DNA of 64,000 nucleotides from Streptomyces sp. DHE7-1 (GTDB lineage Bacteria; Actinomycetota; Actinomycetes; Streptomycetales; Streptomycetaceae), in NCBI GenBank assembly GCA_016432725.1, contig JACJDG010000003.1, positions 3,348,001 to 3,412,000 on the forward strand, given 5' to 3'. The position numbers and the translations under genes were made by a program. Every line of letters begins with the position of its first letter. The stretch's first letter is position 1. Shown piece after piece: positions 24,200 through 32,674 of the stretch. The notes beneath the pieces are model-generated. The model worked only from the letters and a program-made list of their open reading frames with translations. It was not told where the DNA came from and did not search any database.

Positions 24200-24649
24200 T
24201 CAACTAGCCGGTTCGGCGTCGTCCAACACGTCGGCGATCTGCCGCCGCCCCTCCCTGCGGCGCTCACGCCGCTGCTGGAACGCCAGCACATCGGCAAGGC
24301 GCACCACACGGTGGCTACTTCCGGGCAGGTTCATCGAGGGGATGTCTCCGGCATCAAGCAGGCGGGTGACGAACGGTCGGGACAGACCCAGAAGCTCAGC
24401 AGTCTCAGCAGGCGACAGCTGGACCTCGGAAGCCAGGACCGTAACCGCGTGCCCGCGGGCCAACTCACCGGCGGAGGCAAGGAGAATGCGGACCAGTTCC
24501 CGTGGCAGCGCCAGCTCGCCGCCATCCGACGTGCGCACGAGAACCTGAACCTGCTCCGGCGCCATTCGGGCAGTCGCGGCGAGCGCGCACTGATGCAAGG
24601 GATTCGGTTCGACTTTCTCAGCGTGGGCAAGAACGCTCGTACGAGCCAT
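24200..24649 (-). CDS. Antitoxin with excisionase-type HTH
   Basis: 149 residues. The C-terminal HTH is VQLSPAETAELLGLSRPFVT then RLLDAGDIPSM and GSSHRVVRLADVLAFQQRRE, the excisionase/MerR-like fold common in antitoxins of PIN_3 toxins. The N-terminal part probably wraps the toxin. GGAGG lies 7 bp before ATG 24649; longer open frame is not supported. Antitoxin first and toxin second is the usual order, and the antitoxin would also repress their shared promoter. Confidence 0.82.
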   Translation of the reverse strand: MARTSVLAHAEKVEPNPLHQCALAATARMAPEQVQVLVRTSDGGELALPRELVRILLASAGELARGHAVTVLASEVQLSPAETAELLGLSRPFVTRLLDAGDIPSMNLPGSSHRVVRLADVLAFQQRRERRREGRRQIADVLDDAEPAS

Positions 24650-24800
24650 AGTCGCCTCCAGTCGCCGACCCGGACAAAACCCCATCTGAAATAACTGTAA
24701 CCGAGGGGTCTTGTGCAGGCAACCGCGAGGGCCACCAGGGGCGGTGCACGGCGACCAACAGAGGGTGCACCTGGACCGGAGCGGCCTCCTCCACGGCCCC

Positions 24801-24838
24801 AAGCGCTTGGCCGCAGGTTCGGGTCCTGCCGGAGCGGC
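24801..24838. other. Decayed att copy
   Basis: AAGCGCTTGGCCGCAGGTTCG then GGTCCTGCCGGAGCGGC resembles the tRNA 3' half with several changes. It is followed after about 70 bp by an integrase C-terminal remnant, the same layout as at 21341. The alignment is weaker than at other copies. Confidence 0.55.
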
Positions 24839-24906
24839 GCGGAGGGCCTTCCCTTAGAGGACCTTTTTGCGGGTTTTTGACGGTAGTGGTTGACGGCAGT
24901 CGTGTC

Positions 24907-25143
24907 TCAGGCGGCGGGCAGACGGCGCTTGAGCAGCCGGTTCAGGTGGCTGATCGCCTCCTGCTGGGTGTCGTGCAGGACGTGCGTATACACGTCCATC
25001 GTGATGCTGATCTGGCTGTGCCCCAGGATTTCCATGATGACCCGTGGCGCGACGCCGGCCGCCGCCAGCAGCGTGGCACAGCCGTGCCGCGCGTCGTGCA
25101 GCCGGACCACCCGCAACCCTGCGTCAGCCGCCACCCGCGGGAA
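24907..25143 (-). pseudogene. C-terminal remnant of a third AICE integrase
   Basis: The 78 residues from FPRVAADAGLRVVRLHDARH through GHSQISITMDVYTHVLHDTQ to LLKRRLPAA match the integrase at 7492. The second and later catalytic boxes (HDARH, GHSQ, VYTH) remain; the first Arg box and the DNA-binding domains are lost. Upstream the frame is open to 25368 but without homology. It marks another element edge. Confidence 0.85.
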
Positions 25144-25689
25144 GGTCGCGGCGGAGGTCTCAACACGGATGGTGCTCACAGGTACGTTCCCATCCACTCT
25201 TCTACACAAGATGCGCCAGGAGGAATGGCGGCGGACAGTAGCCGCTGAACGGGGCGTGAGGCACCTGGGCGGGGCCGAGCCCCAGCACGGCGTGGCGCGG
25301 TGACCGGGGGCGGGGCGGACATCGGGCAGGGACACGCCGCACCGCGCCGAACCGGAACCCTGACGCACTGGTCACCCGCGCCGACAGGCTTGTGCAGAAC
25401 GTCAAAGTGCGACCCGCGGGTTTGTACATATACGGCTCATGACGAGGCTCCGGGAGAATCCCCTACTCTGGCCTCACACGTCAGGCACTCCTGAACTCAC
25501 GGGCAAATTAAAGCAGTTGGGAAGCCCCCGGGACCGTGAAAACGGAATGCCAGGATGCTTGCACGGGGGCTGTTCGGCCCCTTACGTCCCACGATCCGAC
25601 GCCACGACGCAGCACATCGGTCGCGCCTGGCCGCCCGGAATCCTCACCGGACGCCGGCGGGTAGGCCCCGATCCTCGGAAGGCCCGGCA
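25144..25689. other. Gene-free stretch after the integrase remnant
   Basis: 546 bp without recognisable genes. Small open frames on both strands lack ribosome sites and motifs. It probably contains the scar of the deleted element body. Confidence 0.5.
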
Positions 25690-25938
25690 ATGACACTGCA
25701 CATGGACGGCACAGCAGTCCTGATTCTGCTGGTCGCGACGGCGGCGGCAGCGGCCGTATACCGCCTCAGGGACCAGGCCGCGACGGGCGGCGGCCCGCAT
25801 GCACGCGATCTCGTGGGCGCGATCTGCGTCTGGGGGACGGTGGTCGCCGCATTGGTGGCCCTGTTCGCCTTCTCACCCCCGGCGCCGACGGACGGCGACT
25901 CACGGACGCCGAGGCAGACAACGTCCTTCGCCCCGTGA
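25690..25938 (+). CDS. Small two-helix membrane protein (82 aa)
   Basis: Starts MTLHMDGTAVLILLVATAAA, with GGAAGG 8 bp upstream of the ATG. The second hydrophobic segment is GAICVWGTVVAALVALFAF, followed by a polar Pro/Thr tail. Two membrane helices are joined by a basic/Gly loop, RLRDQAATGGGPHARD. It lies inside the island near its right end. No family is recognised. Confidence 0.6.
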   Translation: MTLHMDGTAVLILLVATAAAAAVYRLRDQAATGGGPHARDLVGAICVWGTVVAALVALFAFSPPAPTDGDSRTPRQTTSFAP

Positions 25939-26114
25939 GTTCCGCGGGCCCACTCGCCGGGGAACCGCTGACTCGTACGCGGCGGTGGCACCCGGGGCGG
26001 CCGCTCGTCCATGTCCGCCGTCCCCCGCGGCGTGTGCGCGTGCGGGCGACCTCGCGGGCGTCAGGCGTCGGCGGACCGAGCCGGTCGGCAGTCACGGAGG
26101 AGTCGATCCGCGCG

Positions 26115-26153
26115 GCGGGTGTCGCAGGTTCGAATCCTGCCGGGTGCACCAGC
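26115..26153. other. Rightmost att copy (displaced original tRNA 3' end)
   Basis: GCGGGTGTCGCAGGTTCGAA then TCCTGCCGGGTGCACCAGC matches the tRNA 3' half with one change. Unlike the inner copies it keeps the tRNA-type downstream sequence CACAAAGGCCCCGGACCGAT. It may therefore be the original chromosomal 3' end pushed out by the first insertion, which would make it the right boundary of the whole island. Confidence 0.8.
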
Positions 26154-26155
26154 AC

Positions 26156-26189
26156 AAAGGCCCCGGACCGATCATGGTGCGGGGGCTTT
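26156..26189 (+). terminator. tRNA-type terminator at the right boundary
   Basis: AAAGGCCCCGGACC (26156-26169) with GGTGCGGGGGCTTT (26176-26189) around GATCAT, matching the terminator at 6662-6695 except for changes in the right arm that weaken the stem. Confidence 0.75.
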
Positions 26190-26353
26190 GGTGCACCCGC
26201 GTGCCCTGACGAGCGGGTACTCACGGGGAACGCCGGTCAGCCTCGGGGAACGGACATGAGTACGGCCCCCGACCGTGTCACCTGGTCAGAGGCCATGTAC
26301 CTGCCGGTGGGGGGTGGGATTGAAACCTGCGGTGACTCGCGCCCCGACGGTTC

Positions 26354-26620
26354 TCAAGACCGCGTGCAGGACACCGCTTGCCGACGCAGCCCCCACGCCC
26401 TGAACCGGCCGCTCACAAAGATGCCGACGCCGGCGGACAGCGCAATCAGCGCGACGGAGGCCCCGCCCTCCACAGTGACGTGGCGGCCCGGGGTCGCTGA
26501 TGACGCCAGAAGAGCGCTGATCCCAGCGAACGTCAGAGCCGCCACGGCAAGGCAGATCGCCAGTTCAGCCCACCACATCGCCTGCGTCGGTCGAGTCGTC
26601 ACGGCGTAGTTGTACCTCAC
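26354..26620 (-). CDS. Small membrane protein (about 88 aa)
   Basis: Predicted start GTG 26620 (RYNYAVTTRPTQAMWWAELA) after AGGAAG. Two hydrophobic segments follow, LAICLAVAALTFAGISALLA and VALIALSAGVGIFVSG, then a basic tail. It lies just outside the island boundary and is divergent from the MFS gene. No family is recognised; the start could also be further upstream. Confidence 0.55.
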   Translation of the reverse strand: MRYNYAVTTRPTQAMWWAELAICLAVAALTFAGISALLASSATPGRHVTVEGGASVALIALSAGVGIFVSGRFRAWGLRRQAVSCTRS

Positions 26621-26904
26621 ATCTTCCTGCCGTACCGCAGCCAGGTGCAGCAAACCGTCGCGACCGGAGGCAACCGCGAGCAGCCCCGCATGACCATCGG
26701 ACGAGCCGAGCAGACCCCAGCGACTGCCCCGCCCCATAGTTCGCCGTGCGGCAAGCTGGGATGCCTGCCGGCCCACTTAGGTGCGAGGCAACGGGCCATG
26801 CTCCGCGCGGTCGCTGACGCGTGCCCGGGCCCCGCAGGCGACGTGGGCGGGATCCTGTGAGCTGACCTTGACCTTGCCCCAAGGGCAGGCCCCAGCGTTT
26901 GGCC

Positions 26905-28125
26905 ATGCGGATCTTCATGGATATCGAGCCGCTGCGGCACAAGGACTTCCGCAGACTGTGGCTCGCGGGTGCGATCACGACGTCGGGTGCTCAGTTCACG
27001 GCGGTGGCCGTGCCGATGCAGATCTACGGCCTGACCGGTTCATCGGCGGACGTCGGACTCGCAGGCCTCATCGGCTTCGTTCCGATGGTCCTCGGATCGC
27101 TGTGGGGAGGAGCCGTGGCGGACACCGCCGACCGACGTCTGGTGCTGCTGTGCACCAATTCCGGGATCGGGGTGGCCTCGCTGCTGCTGTGGTTCCAAGC
27201 CGCGGCCCACCTGCGTTCGGTGGTGCTACTGCTCGTCCTCGTGGGGCTGCAACAGGCCTGCTTCGGCGCGAACGCAGCCGCAGGCGGCGCAGTCGTCCCA
27301 CGCCTGGTACCCGCCGCGGTCCTGCCGGCGGCGAACACGCTGCAGTCGACGGCTTCCTGGTCAGCGGGAATCGCGGGCCCGCTGCTGGCTGGGGCGCTGC
27401 TGCCCGTTGTTGGGAGCCCCACGCTCTACTTGATCGATGCCGTGGCGCTCACAGCGACACTCCTGGCCGTGTGGCGACTCCCGCCACTACCGCCTGTAGG
27501 TTCCGGCGGACGCGGCCTTGGCAGGAACGGCGTGTTGGCCGGGCTCCGACTGCTCACCACCAACAAGGTCCTGGTCGTCACCTACGCCGCCGACTTCTCG
27601 GCGCTCTTCCTCGGTCTGCCCTACGCGGTGTATCCGCAGCTCGCCGCAGGACTGCGCGGCGCTGACGTCGTGGGCGTGCTGTATGCGGCGATCCCGGTCG
27701 GCAGCGTGCTGGCCGGACTGCTGTCCGGGACCTTCACCCGGGACCGTCGCTATGGCGCCCCGATCTGCGGCGCGGTCTGCTGCTGGGGCGGGGCCATCGC
27801 CGGGTTCGGCCTGGCCCGGTCCCTGGCAGCGGCTTCGGGCCTGCTCGTCCTGGCAGGCGCCGCGCTCACTGTGCTGAGCGCGTACCGCAAGTCCGCACTT
27901 CAAACCGTCGTCACCGACGAGCTGCGAGGTCGTCTGCAAGGCGCCGACACGGTGATAGCCGCTGGCGGCCCCCGCCTTGCGGGCCTGGCACACGGCGCAG
28001 CGGCCTCCGTGGTTGGCCCCATGTGGGCGGTCACGGGCGGGGGCCTGCTGGTGGTGGCAGTCATGCTGGCGCTGTACACGGCGGTCCCGGACTTTCGGCG
28101 CTTCCCACAGCCAAGCATCGGGTGA
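26905..28125 (+). CDS. MFS exporter (EntS / DHA3-like)
   Basis: A 406-residue, 12-TM transporter. It opens MRIFMDIEPLRHKDFRRLWL, the usual LR...FRRLW cue of this MFS branch. Motif A follows as GGAVADTADRRLVLL, and GGAVVPRLVPAAVLPAANTL is typical of EntS-like siderophore or drug exporters. The ribosome site is poor; ATG 26914 and TTG 26899 are other choices. It stands alone, first after the tRNA island. Substrate unknown. Confidence 0.85.
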   Translation: MRIFMDIEPLRHKDFRRLWLAGAITTSGAQFTAVAVPMQIYGLTGSSADVGLAGLIGFVPMVLGSLWGGAVADTADRRLVLLCTNSGIGVASLLLWFQAAAHLRSVVLLLVLVGLQQACFGANAAAGGAVVPRLVPAAVLPAANTLQSTASWSAGIAGPLLAGALLPVVGSPTLYLIDAVALTATLLAVWRLPPLPPVGSGGRGLGRNGVLAGLRLLTTNKVLVVTYAADFSALFLGLPYAVYPQLAAGLRGADVVGVLYAAIPVGSVLAGLLSGTFTRDRRYGAPICGAVCCWGGAIAGFGLARSLAAASGLLVLAGAALTVLSAYRKSALQTVVTDELRGRLQGADTVIAAGGPRLAGLAHGAAASVVGPMWAVTGGGLLVVAVMLALYTAVPDFRRFPQPSIG

Positions 28126-28244
28126 GGTGACATGTGATCAGGCCGCCGTGGGCCGCAGATGGCCCAACCGCCCTCCTGGATCAGTGGCTGTCCGCCCTCC
28201 TCGCCACACCAGATCAGGCCACTGACGAGGCAGCATCTCGGCCG

Positions 28245-28548
28245 CTACTCCTGGACGGGAAGATCAGGATGAGTGGCCAGAAAGATCATGTAGGTGATCG
28301 CCGCCGCTGCCCCCAGGAGAGACAACACGGCACCCACTATGGCTCTCGCCCTGCTTGCTCGACCCGACTTCGACGCGTGGCATTCGACAAATGCCCGCAC
28401 GAGGCCGACGAGTGCCAGAGGCAGCGTGACGAAGCTGACCAGTATCCAGAACGGGCAGCAGAACCAGCAGGCCAAGGATGCCCCGCCGAACCAGACCGCG
28501 AGTCCTGCCTTCTCTCGCGTCTCGTCCGGTGTACCGACAGGAATCATG
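28245..28548 (-). CDS. Small membrane protein, DUF4190-like
   Basis: About 100 residues from ATG 28548 (MIPVGTPDETREKAGLAVWF). Two or three hydrophobic helices: LACWFCCPFWILVSFVTLPL and IVGAVLSLLGAAAAITYMIF, separated by a basic loop RAFVECHASKSGRASRAR. This resembles DUF4190-type proteins. It is co-oriented with the mat genes but lies 68 bp downstream of the acyltransferase stop. Function unknown; start uncertain because the ribosome site is weak. Confidence 0.6.
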
Positions 28549-28616
28549 GATTGATCCAAGCAAAGCCCTTCCCGCCGTACAGCGGCGGAGTACAGCAACC
28601 GCCCCCACGGCAGCAG

Positions 28617-29885
28617 CTAGCGTCCGCGGCGGCGGCCCTTGGCGCGGCGGGGGTAGGGGAAGAGGCGGGGGCGGCGTTTGGCGGCCACGTCCTCTATCCA
28701 GCCGAAGAGCAGGATCGCCAGGCAGATCAGCGGGACGGCGATCACCAGCGGGGTCCAGTGGCTGGACAGCAGCCACTGCGCGTGGTCGTAGAAGAAGGCG
28801 TTGCTCCACAGCGGGTCGATGAGCGGCTCGGTCAGCACCAGGGCGAAGGCGTGCCACAGGTAGACGGTGACCGCGCGGGAGTTGAGCAGGCTGATCACGC
28901 CGTTGAACCGCTCGAGCGGCTTGGGCCACTGTTCCCAGGAGGGGCTCAGGTGGAGCAGCAGCAGCACCGCGCCGAACGACCAGATCGCCTGGGCGACCGG
29001 TACCGCTTCCAGGTCGTGCCCGAGCCGGGGGTTGTCCACCGGCGACCGCAGCAGCCACCAGCAGCCGAACATGAGCACCAGCGGTGCGACGGACGGCACG
29101 ACGTACTGCGGGATCCTGCGGAGCAGTCCCTCCTGGTGGGCCATGCCGAGCAGCCAGCAGGCGCCGAAGGTGGTGAAGTCGGTGGCGGCCTGCATCAGCC
29201 GGCCGGACTGGTCGACCAGGCCGGAGTTGATGACGAACGCCAGCGCCAGCGGCACGAGCAGGGTGACCCAGGGCTGCCTGCGTATCGCCTTGAGCATGAG
29301 CGGCGACAGCAGCACGTACCAGAGGTAGGCGCGCAGGTACCACAGCGGCACACAGATCTGTTCGGCCCAGGAACTCGGCAGGTGCCCGCCGAAGGTGTGC
29401 AGCGAGGCCCCGAACGGCGGCTCGCTGAGCGGCAGGACCCAGTAGGCCAGTTCGCCCCACCACCAGCCGGGGTGGCCGTCGTAACGGGGGCCCCAGCCCG
29501 CCAGCAGCATCAGCGGCACCACGACCGCGCCGAACAGCCACATCGGCGGCAGCAGACGGCGCAGCCGGCCCCGGATGACGCTGAGCGCGGGCCGCTTGAG
29601 GGACCGCGCCATCAGCGACCCGGCCAGCGCGAACATGACGCCCATGGAGGGGAAGACGATCGGCAGCCAGGTCCAGCCGAAGTTGTGGTAGACCACGACG
29701 CGGACCAGGGCGAGCGCGCGCAGCAGGTCGAGGTAGCGGTCGCGGCCGGGCTTGGGCGCGGGCGCCGGGGCGGCCTCGGTCTCCGGGCCGCGCTGCGTGG
29801 GGATCATGCCGGGGACCATCACCCGCAGGGCGACGGTGTCGGAGGAGTCCCGGATGCCGAAGGCGCCTGGTTCAGCGGTGCTCAT
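28617..29885 (-). CDS. Membrane acyltransferase 3 family protein (mat locus)
   Basis: 422 residues, about ten TM segments. The acyltransferase-3 cue is YLDLLRALALVRVVVYHNFG, followed by GVMFALAGSLMARSL and the conserved PLWYLRAYLWYVLL. These enzymes add acetyl or similar groups to surface sugars. The ATG at 29885 overlaps the matB stop (ATGA), so it is translationally coupled to matB. It would be expected to modify the MatAB polymer. The C-terminus ends in a strongly basic tail, RRAKGRRRGR, facing the cytoplasm. Confidence 0.88.
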   Translation of the reverse strand: MSTAEPGAFGIRDSSDTVALRVMVPGMIPTQRGPETEAAPAPAPKPGRDRYLDLLRALALVRVVVYHNFGWTWLPIVFPSMGVMFALAGSLMARSLKRPALSVIRGRLRRLLPPMWLFGAVVVPLMLLAGWGPRYDGHPGWWWGELAYWVLPLSEPPFGASLHTFGGHLPSSWAEQICVPLWYLRAYLWYVLLSPLMLKAIRRQPWVTLLVPLALAFVINSGLVDQSGRLMQAATDFTTFGACWLLGMAHQEGLLRRIPQYVVPSVAPLVLMFGCWWLLRSPVDNPRLGHDLEAVPVAQAIWSFGAVLLLLHLSPSWEQWPKPLERFNGVISLLNSRAVTVYLWHAFALVLTEPLIDPLWSNAFFYDHAQWLLSSHWTPLVIAVPLICLAILLFGWIEDVAAKRRPRLFPYPRRAKGRRRGR

Positions 29886-32050
29886 GAGGACATCGCCCCC
29901 GTCGTGACGTCGAGCCCGACCTCACCGGTGCGCTTCAGCTTCTGCCAGCGCAACCGGCCCCCGGTCAGAGCGGTGATGGCGGACTGCAGCAGCACCATGT
30001 ACATGAGCACCCGGTAGACCACCTGCTGGGCGGGCAGCGTGATCAGGTGCCAGGCCTTCTCCCGGTCCAGGTGGAAGGACCACCAGGCGCACACGGCCTG
30101 CAGGGCCATCACCGCGAACCAGGCGGCAAGGGTCTTGTAGGCGTCGACGAAGACCACGCCGTAGACCATGCCGATGTCGATGGCGGGCGCGAGCAGCGGG
30201 GTGACCACCATGAACAGGGCGACGAACGGCAGGCCGACCCGGCCGAAGTGGCCGGCCGGGCCGCGCTCCAGCAGCGAGTGCCGGTGCTTCCACATCGCCT
30301 GCATGGTGCCGTAGCTCCAGCGGTAGCGCTGCGACCACAGCTGCTTCATGCTGACGGGCGCCTCGGTCCAGGCGCGGGCGTTCTCGGAGTAGACGACCTT
30401 CCAGCCGGCCCGGTGCAGGGCCATGGTCACGTCGGTGTCCTCGGCGAGGGTGTCGTCGCTCATGCCGCCCGCCTGCTCCAGCGCCGAACGGCGGAAGCCG
30501 CCCACGGCGCCGGGGATGGTCGGCATGCAGTTGAGCACGTCGTACATGCGGCGGTCGAGGTTGAAGCCCATCACGTACTCGATGTGCTGCCAGGCGCCGA
30601 TCAGGGTGTCGCGGTTGCCGACCTTGGCGTTGCCGGCCACCGCGCCGACGCGCGGGTCACCGAAGGGCTGCACCAGCTCGCGCACGGTGGACGGTTCGAA
30701 GACCGTGTCGCCGTCCATCATGACGATCAGGTCGTACGAGGCGGCGGCCACACCGGTGTTGAGGGCGGTCGGCTTGCCGCTGTTCGGCTGCTGGATCAGC
30801 CGGACCATCGGCAGGTCGAGTTCCCGCACGATGGCGGCCGTGTCGTCGCTCGACCCGTCGTCGACCACGATCACCTCGATGGGGTGGTCGCTCGCGGCCA
30901 GGGAGAGCAGGGTGTTGGTGATGCACTCCTGCTCGTTGTAGGCGGGCACCACCACGGTGACCGGTTCGGTGACCGGATCGCCCCAGGAGAAGCCCGGCTT
31001 GCGGGTGCGCCGCACGTGGACGGCGGAGAGCACCAGCATCAGCGCGAACCGTGCCATGACCAGCACGCCGACGACCGCGAGCAGGGCGACCAGCCACGGC
31101 ATCAGCTCCACCGAGAAGGTGGTGCACCACAGGAACGCCTTGCCGACCCAGAGGTTGTAGCTGGTGACCTTGGTGTTGGCGGAGCCGGTGCCGAGCGCCT
31201 CGCCGGTGGTCTTGAAGGTGTAGCCCTGGGCCTTGAACTTCTCGATGATGATCGGCAGCGCGGCCAGCGTCTGCGCCCGGTCGCCGCCCGCGTCGTGCAG
31301 CAGGATCATCTCGCCCTGGCCGGGGAGGTCGGGCATGGCGGACTTGACGATGGCGTCGACGCCGGGGCGCTTCCAGTCGTCGGTGTCCTTGTTGATGAAG
31401 GCGGTCAGGTACCCCTCGGACCCGGCCTGCTTCGTCACCGGCCACGACCAGTCGTCCAGCGCGTCCACGGTGGAGGAGTAGGGCGGGCGGAACAGGCTGG
31501 AGTGGATGCCGGCGACACCGGCCAGCGCGAGCTGGGTCTCGCCCAGCTCCCAGGTGAGCCGGGTGCCGGAGTGCAGCGCGAGGTCGGGGTGGGTGAAGGT
31601 GTGCAGGCCGATCTCGTGGCCGCCGGCCACGATCTGCCGGATCAGCGACGGGTTGCGGGTGACCATCGAGCCGGTGACGAAGAAGTCGGCGCGGACGTTC
31701 TCGTCCTTCAGCACCTTGAGGATCTTCGGCGTCCACTGGGCGGACGGCCCGTCGTCGAAGCTGAGGACGACGGTCCTGTCCGGGATCGTGTAGCTGACCG
31801 GCTTGCCGTTCCCGCCGCCGCGCGCGTCGACGACGGGGCCGCCCTCCAGCACGCTGGTCGGGACGGTGGCCTTGTCCACCGAGACGGCGATGCGCTCGTC
31901 GTGGAAGACCTCGTTGTTCTCCATGCCCCGGAGCACCATCAGCGCCAGCAGGGTCGCCAGTACGGTCACCGGCAGGAAGAAGCGCAGCGGAGGTGCGGCG
32001 AGCCGGCGCGGCCGCGCGATGGACTGCCGGGGGCGTTGGTGGCGGGACAT
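29882..32050 (-). CDS. matB: MatB: fused polysaccharide deacetylase and GT2 synthase
   Basis: 722 residues. One TM near residues 23-42 leads to an external NodB-type deacetylase (TVVLSFDDGPS near residue 97, HEIGLHTFTHPD near 145). A TM hairpin near 320-350 follows, then a cytosolic GT2 domain with EVIVVDDGSSDDT, MMDGDTVF, LAEDTDVTM and the processive QRYRW. Four or five TMs end the protein. This is the MatB layout, which makes a poly-GlcNAc-type glycan that glues hyphae into pellets and to surfaces. It lies between matA (25 bp gap) and the acyltransferase (overlap). AGGAAG precedes ATG 32050. Confidence 0.9.
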   Translation of the reverse strand: MSRHQRPRQSIARPRRLAAPPLRFFLPVTVLATLLALMVLRGMENNEVFHDERIAVSVDKATVPTSVLEGGPVVDARGGGNGKPVSYTIPDRTVVLSFDDGPSAQWTPKILKVLKDENVRADFFVTGSMVTRNPSLIRQIVAGGHEIGLHTFTHPDLALHSGTRLTWELGETQLALAGVAGIHSSLFRPPYSSTVDALDDWSWPVTKQAGSEGYLTAFINKDTDDWKRPGVDAIVKSAMPDLPGQGEMILLHDAGGDRAQTLAALPIIIEKFKAQGYTFKTTGEALGTGSANTKVTSYNLWVGKAFLWCTTFSVELMPWLVALLAVVGVLVMARFALMLVLSAVHVRRTRKPGFSWGDPVTEPVTVVVPAYNEQECITNTLLSLAASDHPIEVIVVDDGSSDDTAAIVRELDLPMVRLIQQPNSGKPTALNTGVAAASYDLIVMMDGDTVFEPSTVRELVQPFGDPRVGAVAGNAKVGNRDTLIGAWQHIEYVMGFNLDRRMYDVLNCMPTIPGAVGGFRRSALEQAGGMSDDTLAEDTDVTMALHRAGWKVVYSENARAWTEAPVSMKQLWSQRYRWSYGTMQAMWKHRHSLLERGPAGHFGRVGLPFVALFMVVTPLLAPAIDIGMVYGVVFVDAYKTLAAWFAVMALQAVCAWWSFHLDREKAWHLITLPAQQVVYRVLMYMVLLQSAITALTGGRLRWQKLKRTGEVGLDVTTGAMSS

Positions 32051-32075
32051 GGACTTCCTGGTCGGTCGCGTCTGG

Positions 32076-32449
32076 CTACTGCGCGGTGACGGTCACGGAG
32101 TCCGACGCCGCCGTACCGGCGGTCGTCGTCGCGGTGACCGGCGCGGTGGCGTCGGGTGTGGTCGCCGGGGCGGCGGTGGTGCTCGCCGCGGGCTCGGTGA
32201 CGCCGGGGCCGCGGGCAGCGGCGCGTTCAGGTACTGGCTGGGCGGCGTGGTGTCCGCGGTGCCGGGGACGGTGAGGGCGGGCGCCTGGGACTGGGTTCCG
32301 ACCAGTCCGGAGATCATCGCCACCACGCATCCGGTGCAGAGGATGCCCACCAGCCAGCCGAGACCGCGCAGACGGCGGCCGCGCTGGCCGGTCTGGTCGA
32401 CGAAGACGGGAGCCGGCTCGACCTCTGTGGAGGCACTGGTCATCGACAC
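32076..32449 (-). pseudogene. matA: MatA-like single-TM protein, frameshifted
   Basis: About 124 residues when repaired. The N-terminal 30 residues are cytosolic, one TM (LGWLVGILCTGCVVAMISGL) follows, then an external Pro/Ala/Thr-rich tail ending TAASDSVTVTAQ. The frame breaks near 32205; one added C joins LPAAPGVTEPAASTTAAP. In S. coelicolor matA lies beside matB and both are needed for the pellet glycan. The name here rests on position and shape, since the protein has no enzymatic motif. GTG 32449 after GGAAGG or ATG 32443 is the start. Confidence 0.6.
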
Positions 32450-32483
32450 CCGTGGCCTTCCTTCATCGTGTTACGTCTGCGAG

Positions 32484-32498
32484 TTCGGCGACGCCGAA
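32484..32498. promoter_or_regulatory. Perfect palindrome upstream of matA
   Basis: TTCGGCG-A-CGCCGAA, 7-bp perfect arms, 35 bp upstream of the matA start in the divergent region with the GH26 gene. It could be an operator for the mat operon or the base of a leader hairpin. The sequence does not tell which. Confidence 0.4.
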
Positions 32499-32674
32499 AG
32501 CAGTGAAGAGTGGGAGAAAGTAATGAACTCGGGGAGGAAAGGGACATCGACCGACCCGCTCCCGATCATTCAACTAGATTAATATGGAGGTTCAGTGAAT
32601 GTCACGAGGGTCTCGTAGAGTGCCGGTGACGTAGCTTGCCTCAGCTCGCCCCTTGCCCGATCGGACGTTCACGC

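Noticed and set aside
7492..25143. Insertion sequences or transposons in the island
   Set aside because: No DDE or HUH transposase and no terminal inverted repeats with target duplication were found. All mobility genes are of the AICE type.
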